This document shows positions 62,627 to 64,000 of a DNA stretch of 64,000 nucleotides, piece after piece. The notes beneath the pieces were generated by a model. It ran no database searches. It was not told where the DNA came from and saw nothing but the letters and a program-made list of their open reading frames with translations. The translations under genes and the position numbers were made by a program. Location: positions 935,859 through 999,858 of the forward strand of contig NZ_RBCJ01000003.1 in the NCBI RefSeq assembly GCF_003626755.1, in the 5' to 3' direction. Source of the stretch: Ulvibacterium marinum (GTDB lineage Bacteria > Bacteroidota > Bacteroidia > Flavobacteriales > Flavobacteriaceae). Numbering within the stretch: position 1 is the first letter of the stretch; each line of letters starts with the position of its first letter.

Positions 62627-63244
62627 TCATTTCTTTTTAAACCTAAAGTCACATTTATCGGCACCATTGGCTATAGTTCCTTTTCGGATCAATTCCAGTC
62701 CTGCCAAATTTGAGGTTATCTTGTCCACTTCGCATAAAATTGGGGTATATTCCCGCGCCTTATACTTGCTGAACAATTTGCATATACCGCATTCCAGAAT
62801 GTCAATGCCATATCCCAATCCATAGGTTTCCTTTTTGTCTGTAATCAGCTCGGCACGAAATCCGTCCTCATGCCCTTTCCGGCTGATTTTTTTGTGCATC
62901 CTTTTAAGGAATAAGTGGGATAATTGCGTATCGATAAGCTTTGGAGGAAGTTTTTTTAACCATTTTTGAAGTCCGTTTTTGGGCCTTACAAATTCCAAGG
63001 CGATTTCCATACAAACCGATTTTATTGTCTGAAAGTCGAATCGCTTTTCCCGAAGTGTTAGGATTGTGGCCAAAAAATAGGCCATGAGGTCCAATCTCTT
63101 GTCGAGCGGGTTGGTTGACTTTTTTGAAAAATTTGTATCCTTTGAAATTTGCCAATAGCGATTCTCTGTATCCTGTAAAATCGAGTCGTACAATTCCGGA
63201 AATTTTCGAGTCAAAATTTTTCTAAAATGCCTCTTGTGCTTCAC
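62627..63244 (-). CDS. L-2-amino-thiazoline-4-carboxylic acid hydrolase-like protein
   Basis: A 205-residue protein of the ATC-hydrolase family, recognised by the C-terminal pattern GYGIDILECGICKLF (~139-153) and IANGADKCDFRFKK (~190-203), with conserved Cys residues. The founding enzyme hydrolyses 2-amino-thiazoline-4-carboxylate to N-carbamoyl-cysteine or cysteine, but most family members are uncharacterised. The N-terminal half is basic and helical. It converges on the pseudo-hydrolase gene with a 29-bp gap. Confidence 0.8.
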   Translation of the reverse strand: MKHKRHFRKILTRKFPELYDSILQDTENRYWQISKDTNFSKKSTNPLDKRLDLMAYFLATILTLREKRFDFQTIKSVCMEIALEFVRPKNGLQKWLKKLPPKLIDTQLSHLFLKRMHKKISRKGHEDGFRAELITDKKETYGLGYGIDILECGICKLFSKYKAREYTPILCEVDKITSNLAGLELIRKGTIANGADKCDFRFKKK

Positions 63245-63312
63245 AACATGAAGGTTTCTTTAAGTATAATCACTATCAACTACTTTGCTGCTTCTTGATT
63301 TAACCAATGTTC

Positions 63313-63957
63313 TCATATTCTTTTCAGTAGTACGATTCCAAAGTTAAAAGACCGTAACATAAAATACGGATCTTCAAAATAGGAATCCTTAAAAAGTTTG
63401 GTGAGGCTGTTGTTGTAGTCAAATAGCAATTGTAGAGCGATTTTTTCGTTTAAACCCAATTCAATTCCTCCTCCAATTTTAAATCCAATGGTCAATGGAT
63501 TCATTCTTGCCTCATAACCCACATCGTCCAAGGCGAACAGATTGTTGATTCCGGCCTCTCCGAACAATCGGACGGTATTCGGAAGAAAATAGTATTTTAC
63601 GGTAAGAGGAACTTCGATAAAAGCAAAATCGACATCCTCTGGACTTGGAGGTACGGCAAAGTCACAGACATCACAAAAATAGGTTCCGGTAAAATCTTTG
63701 TTTGAATACTGAATAGCTACATTAATCGAAAGGTGGCTCTTTAATTTGTACTCCCCGATTGCCCCAAGCCTATAGTTGGTCCTGTCATAATTGACCGAAA
63801 AGCCTGTATACTCACTAAAGGCCATTCTCTTGGAACTTACATTTTCCTCAAGACTAGCGGACAACCCAAGCCGGAATCGACTTGGAACCTCCTGTGCCTG
63901 TAGTACAGAAATGCAGAATAAAAAGGGTGAAAAAGTGATTAAAAACCGCATTTTCAA
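63313..63957 (-). CDS. Outer-membrane beta-barrel protein
   Basis: A 214-residue small barrel of the type called porin-family/PorT-like or OmpA-like in Bacteroidota. Signal peptide MKMRFLITFSPFLFCISVLQA, then alternating strands (RFRLGLSASLEENVSSK; GFSVNYDRTNYRLGAIGEYKLKSHLSINVAIQYSNKDF; VKYYFLPNTVRLFGEAGI; IGFKIGGGIELGLNEKIALQLLFDYN) typical of an eight-stranded barrel. A CDVC cysteine motif occurs in a loop. The start is 43 bp from the window end, and the flank contains nothing else readable. Confidence 0.85.
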   Translation of the reverse strand: MKMRFLITFSPFLFCISVLQAQEVPSRFRLGLSASLEENVSSKRMAFSEYTGFSVNYDRTNYRLGAIGEYKLKSHLSINVAIQYSNKDFTGTYFCDVCDFAVPPSPEDVDFAFIEVPLTVKYYFLPNTVRLFGEAGINNLFALDDVGYEARMNPLTIGFKIGGGIELGLNEKIALQLLFDYNNSLTKLFKDSYFEDPYFMLRSFNFGIVLLKRI

Positions 63958-64000
63958 AATTTTGTATAACGCTTTCTTAACTTGATCTTTTCATAGGAGC

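Noticed and set aside
1-64000. tRNA, rRNA or integrated-element signals
   Set aside because: I looked for cloverleaf-like and conserved rRNA stretches, transposases and integrases and found none; a dedicated search (tRNAscan, Infernal) would settle it.

Overview
The window looks like chromosomal DNA of a marine member of the Flavobacteriaceae (Bacteroidota), of the Zobellia/Maribacter/Arenibacter kind. Three things point there. Several genes carry the Bacteroidota promoter element TAnnTTTG, and most starts lack a clear Shine-Dalgarno sequence. Three proteins end in the gliding-motility / type IX secretion (T9SS) type B sorting domain. There are many flavobacterial families (imelysin, HTTM, DUF5606, DUF5916, GH20, SusC-like TonB receptors) on an AT-rich background. 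The genus is inferred; I could not run a comparison. I saw no rRNA, tRNA, IS element, CRISPR array or prophage.

Layout. 1-5.9 kb: the end of a DUF4856 gene, then imelysin, HTTM and a TonB-dependent receptor, which form a probable iron-uptake operon. 6-18.5 kb: mostly housekeeping genes (guaB, lysA, sucC, hsp20, uvrB) with exported hydrolases, a thioredoxin and small conserved proteins. 18.7-24.7 kb: three tandem paralogous surface proteins with T9SS type B tails. 24.7-32 kb: an ABC exporter pair, a conserved protein that I read as a cryptic kinase-like fold, a nucleoid-associated protein, heme A synthase and the CCA-adding enzyme. 32-37 kb: a glycan locus with a sialyltransferase-like enzyme, a CMP-nonulosonate cytidylyltransferase fused to a HAD phosphatase, a NeuB without its SAF domain, and two family 2 glycosyltransferases, one with a C8 tract right after its start codon. 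37-39.6 kb: dapD, ruvX, def and DUF5606. 39.7-50 kb: sugar and cell-surface catabolism, including a GH20 hexosaminidase, an exported RraA-like aldolase beside a Tat-exported enolase-superfamily dehydratase, and an aquaglyceroporin. 50-64 kb: a redox and stress region with many small regulators (Crp/Fnr, Fur family, HxlR, an ECF41-type sigma factor) beside redox or detoxification genes (AhpD-like, thioredoxin-reductase-like, azoreductase, DinB, cupin).

The most notable reading is at 60.1-61.2 kb. The sigma factor carries the ECF41 hallmarks (a WLPEP linker and a fused SnoaL-like C-terminus). Three sites resembling the ECF41 promoter (TGTCACA-N16-CGTC) lie upstream of the sigma gene itself, of the azoreductase-cupin operon, and of a divergent serine-hydrolase-like protein that has lost its catalytic lysine and tyrosine. 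This looks like a small self-contained regulon. Also notable are a 29-bp palindrome between a Fur-family gene and a thioredoxin-reductase-like gene, two HxlR-type operators 20 bp apart, and a possible periplasmic acid-sugar dehydratase/aldolase pathway.
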